Below, piece after piece: positions 60,901-64,000 of a stretch of 64,000 nucleotides of DNA. The stretch is taken from positions 1,768,108 through 1,832,107 of the forward strand of contig OX459109.1 in NCBI GenBank assembly GCA_949775045.1, given 5' to 3'. Position 1 is the first letter of the stretch; every line of letters starts with the position of its first letter. Position numbers and translations under genes: made by a program. The stretch is from Metridium senile. Lineage: Eukaryota > Cnidaria > Anthozoa > Actiniaria > Metridiidae. The notes beneath the pieces are model-generated. The model saw nothing but the letters and a program-made list of their open reading frames with translations, had not been told where the DNA came from and did no database searches.

Positions 60901-63828
60901 ACTTCACAAAGCTTCAAACCAAGTGAAACAAGATCAGAAAAACCACTTGGTGTCATCATCTACATATATGCCAAGTGTCTCAAGTTTTAGAGATGTGGGA
61001 GATACAAATGCAAATCAAACAAGAAATGAGATAGCCTATTCTGCAGTGTCTTCTACCAACAACACTGCACTTCACAAAGCTTCAAACCCAGTGAAACGAG
61101 ATCAGAAAAAACATTCTGTGTCATCATCTACATCTACTCCAAGTGTCTCAGGTTTTAGAGGTGTGGGAGATACAAATGCAAATCAAACAAGAAATGAGAT
61201 ACCCTATTCTGCAGTGTCTTCTTCTGGAGAAACTCCTAAAAGTGTGAGAGAAAACCAAGCACCAAATGAAGAGAATTTGCAACCTATAGCGTCCATTGCA
61301 GGTGCATCAATTCCGCTGTTACCTCAAGGAATGAGCACTTCTATAGTTTGCCCAAGTTCAGCGTTAGCAAGTCTGCCGCTATATTACCAACCTCATATTG
61401 TCATGAAGGACAACATACCTGTGCTTATGTTGAAGCCTGTGTTATTGCCCAGCATCTCTGGTGAGCTATCGAACCAAGGGATCGATTTTGGAGCAAGCTC
61501 CATGGTATTTCCTTTACAAAATACTCAGGTAATAGTTTCTACTGAAAGATCAATAAATAGAGGTTATTAGAGATGAATTTTTTTTTTCTATGAATTTTAT
61601 CTTTGAGTGTTGAAAAGATATTTCAAGAGTGAGCAAAGCATAGATTGAAAGATTTTCATAACAAGAAGATAAATTCTGTATATCCAAGTTACTACCCTGC
61701 AGTTCTGTTTATGAAGTAATTATCTTAGTATGAAAAAGGAAAGATAAATCTTGTATTGTATATAGTACTTAAAATGGAGCATTGATGGAGAGAGGGGTTT
61801 CCTTGGAGACCAGCTTACTTCTAACTGAAAAAAATATTGACGCTAAATATTAGTGTTTTATTCTGTTTACAGGCAGCCAATATAAGTGCACAAGTTACTG
61901 AATATGTTACTGCTACAAGTGATACGGAAAACACACCAAATACATCAGACCAGCAACATACTAATGCTCAACATCTTAGCGAGTATGTTGATTCCACTGA
62001 ATCAGATGCCGAGGAGAAAGTGGCAAATATACCAAGAAGAAAACAACCTGAAGACGATTGGTTGACATGGACCAGCGCTATCACGTAAGTTGGACAACTA
62101 ATAAGGTTAATATATATTAATTGAAAACTAGTTAGTAAACTAGGTATAGATTTATTTTTACTAACGTTTCGAACTTTAGCCCTTTCATCGGAGTAATAGG
62201 AATTAGTTTATAAATGAAGAGAATAAAATTGATTTTATAAGACCATATTAGATACTGATACTTAACTTTACTGAGTCCTGATGAGCTGTAGCTCTTTGTT
62301 GAACAGCTCGAAATGTCAGAAAAGTTCAGTATAACTATCATTCTTTTACATAGTTTCAATTTTCATTGTATTGCCAATTGTTTATATCAAACACCAACAC
62401 AACCAATTCTAGTTGTCTTGCTAGCTAGTTTATTTTATTTTATTAGCTTCATCCAAAAATACAAAGGAAGATTACATATTACATAATTAAACTAGGGTGG
62501 GCAGGGTACCCCCAACAGAAAAGCAAATCACTGCTGGCCTATTAATTGATTTGAGCAAAATGACAACATTTATTATTTTCACTGACGTATTTCTGTCATC
62601 TTCAGGGTGAAGTTACAAAGAAAATACAGTTATTTTATTATTTCCATTAATGGTGTCATAGACAGCTTCACCCTCTTTGAATAAAATCTCTTGTTATTGT
62701 ATTTATAGTGTTCCTGCTTGTGACAATGGTGCTTCCTTAAGTCAACAAAAGAACCCATTTCTAGATGATGATGATTCATCTTCCACGTCATCTCAGCCTT
62801 TTATGACCTCTGCTGGATTGCCAACTTCTAACTTTGGTTACTCAGTGCCGTCAAGTGTCTACCAGAATGCAGCAGCGCCATCATCTAACCCATTCTATCA
62901 AGAAGAGCCTCTGAGTAATTCAAATGATGGTGGTTTATCTAGAACTGATTTTAACACAATACCAAAAAGCATGCTTGCAAGTCAAGTTACACCTAGGGGA
63001 CCCCCTGTAAGTCAAATTGATAATAGAGCACACCTTAGGGGACCCCAGATAAGTCAAGTTCTTGGAAGTACCACAGTACCAAGGGGACACCCCGTAAGCC
63101 AAGCCAGTAGAAACGCCACAGTACCAAGGGGACCCTCTGTAAGTCAAATGAGTGGAGGTAACACAGTACCAAGGGGACACCCCTTAAGTCAAGCCAGTGG
63201 AAATGCCACAGTACCAAGGGGACCCTCTGTAAGTCAAATGAGTGGAAGTAACACATTACCAAGGGGACCACCTGCAAGTCAAGTGAGCGGTCATAATATC
63301 TCACCCATGGGACCCCCCATAAATCAAATGAGTAGTACAATGCCACCCAGGGGACCCTCTGTAAATCAAGGAAGTACCACAGCACCATGGGGACTCACTG
63401 TCAGTAATGATTATGAAGTCCGAGGACTCCCACTTGATCAGCAAGGACTAACTACTACACAGCCACTCAGGGGACCCCCAGTTAGTCAACAAAATTGTAA
63501 TACAACACTACCTATGGGTACCGGAGCAAGTCAAGCTGGTAACGACAGCACACAGCCAGGACAACGCTTATCAGATGGCTCCATGGTGACATTTCTAGAG
63601 CTGACAGACGACCGTAACACGGCCAATGACATTGATAATTTCCAAGCACCATTATCTGTAGAACCCAGTACTCTCTCTGCCAGTTCTAATTTCACAAGTG
63701 CTAATGTCTTGTCATCTTTTGGGCATGACACTAATGGTGCAGCTGCTGACCCTACTGTCAGTGCAGTACCTAATGTTGGCACAACTGTGGCAAAACCTCA
63801 AGCTCAGCCTGAACTAAAACCCAAAATG
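57901..63828 (+). CDS. Large low-complexity Ser/Asn/Pro-rich protein, 5' part only, family not recognised
   Basis: Coding exons 57901-58177, 59502-61528, 61873-62084 and 62709-63828 join in phases 1, 0 and 2 and give at least 1212 codons. The last donor (AAAATG|GTATGT at 63828) shows it continues beyond the window. Residues 1-93 (MTRLFQGMSEDEVGLVMMMA, KFMEGKDKGDWETIIKTLKG) look ordered and helical. Exon 2 is mostly disordered, with about six imperfect 34-residue repeats (DPEVLKTSL...PSEGK) and a tandem pair of about 56 residues (NTALHKASN...NANQTRNEI). Exon 3 ends ...DDWLTWTSAIT. Exon 4 has NPFLDDDDSSS and SSNPFYQEE; NPF tripeptides can bind EH domains. About twelve copies of an RGPxVSQ-centred 12-18 residue repeat follow. 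No catalytic motif is visible. A scaffold role is only a guess. Confidence 0.7.
58326..58705. mobile_element. MITE with 34-bp inverted ends in intron 1 of the 57901 gene
   Basis: The left end CTGCAGACATAGTTAATAGA-GGGGACTGGTTATGA is repeated inverted at the right end (TCATAACCAGTCCCC-TCTATTAACTATGCTGCAG) with one gap. The 380-bp element has no ORF. Confidence 0.85.
58947..59092. mobile_element. Near-perfect foldback in the same intron
   Basis: AATAGCTGTTATTACAGTTA through GGCTTTCGGGCGAAAAC pairs with GTTTGCCCGAAAGCC through TAACTGTAATAACAGCTATT. The arms are about 70 bp with a 5-nt loop (AATAG). ATGCAAATGATTTTGAACAA links it to the fragment at 57246. Confidence 0.85.
62105..62420. repeat. Dispersed repeat with two hammerhead-like cores in opposite orientation
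   Basis: The minus-strand core is at 62159-62193 (ACTCCGATGAAAGGGCTAAA then GTTCGAAACGTTAGT). The plus-strand core at 62271-62319 has CTGATGA, a closed stem II (GAGCTGT/ACAGCTC) and CGAAATGTC, flanked by AACTTTACTGA and TCAGAAAAGTT, which are complementary. It ends with TTTATATCAAACACCAACAC, as at 44200 and 4785-4955. It lies in the intron 62085-62708. Confidence 0.65.
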
Positions 63829-63869
63829 GTATGTATGACTGAACTTTATTTTGTCATAAATTTTGTTGT

Positions 63870-64000
63870 AAAAGTAAAGAATAGTATTTTACGTGAAGTC
63901 CCTTCAGCCAGAGCTGATCTTCCAGAGAGCTGACGGTGCACTCATTTCACTTCCCTCTCTCCATCAGTGCTCTGTTTTACAAGTATTTAAGCTACTTAAA
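63870..64000. mobile_element. SINE-like repeat running off the window edge
   Basis: AAGTAAAGAATAGTATTTTAC, CTTCCAGAGAGC, CTCTCCATCAGTGCTCTGTT and TTTAAGCTACTTAAA match 22755-22890 closely. It sits just inside the intron after the last visible exon. The right end is cut by the window. Confidence 0.65.

Noticed and set aside
62935..63388. Minus-strand open frames opposite the RGPxVSQ repeats
   Set aside because: They are shadows of the repeated plus-strand coding exon.

Overview
The window is nuclear DNA of an invertebrate animal. It is AT-rich, the genes carry many introns with GT/AG boundaries, and most introns hold MITE-like foldbacks, tRNA-derived SINE-like repeats and tetranucleotide-based minisatellites. 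A cnidarian or another early-branching marine invertebrate would fit, but the sequence alone does not settle the species. Six genes are recognisable as conserved animal genes: IER3IP1, SLC25A38, PMF1, PIK3C3/VPS34, ZCCHC9 and a HAD-family phosphatase. Exon ends were read by eye from splice sites, reading phase and protein conservation. In every complete gene the exon lengths sum to a multiple of three.

Layout, left to right. 1-3100: a repeat remnant, then a two-exon SAM methyltransferase (+). 4187-5660: IER3IP1 (-), head to head with a small-heat-shock-protein gene (+, 6361-7603) that begins with an apparent signal peptide. 10051-14715: SLC25A38, the mitochondrial glycine carrier (-, nine exons). 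17213-20600: a HAD hydrolase (-), head to head with PMF1, a kinetochore Mis12-complex subunit (+, 20771-24836). 26013-52436: PIK3C3 (-), 30 coding exons encoding about 890 residues. Its last coding exon is only 15 nt and lies beyond a 1.7 kb minisatellite. Its first intron holds a pogo-family transposase ORF. 52858-56306: ZCCHC9 (+), sharing a 0.4 kb head-to-head promoter region with PIK3C3. 57901 to the right edge: the 5' part of an unrecognised large, low-complexity protein gene (+).

The genes are not an operon. They are unrelated housekeeping functions: autophagy/endosomal lipid signalling, mitochondrial glycine import for haem synthesis, kinetochore, ER secretion and RNA binding. Three pairs are arranged head to head.

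The most unusual content is non-coding. (1) Pieces of PIK3C3 exons, with their 5' splice sites, have been copied into neighbouring introns at three places, one of them a six-copy 123-bp array. (2) Dispersed repeats carry a hammerhead-ribozyme-like core. (3) One transposon is nested inside another, with TSD and TIRs visible. (4) The pogo transposase has an intact ORF but its first catalytic Asp is replaced by Asn. (5) A small heat-shock protein appears to be routed to the secretory pathway.
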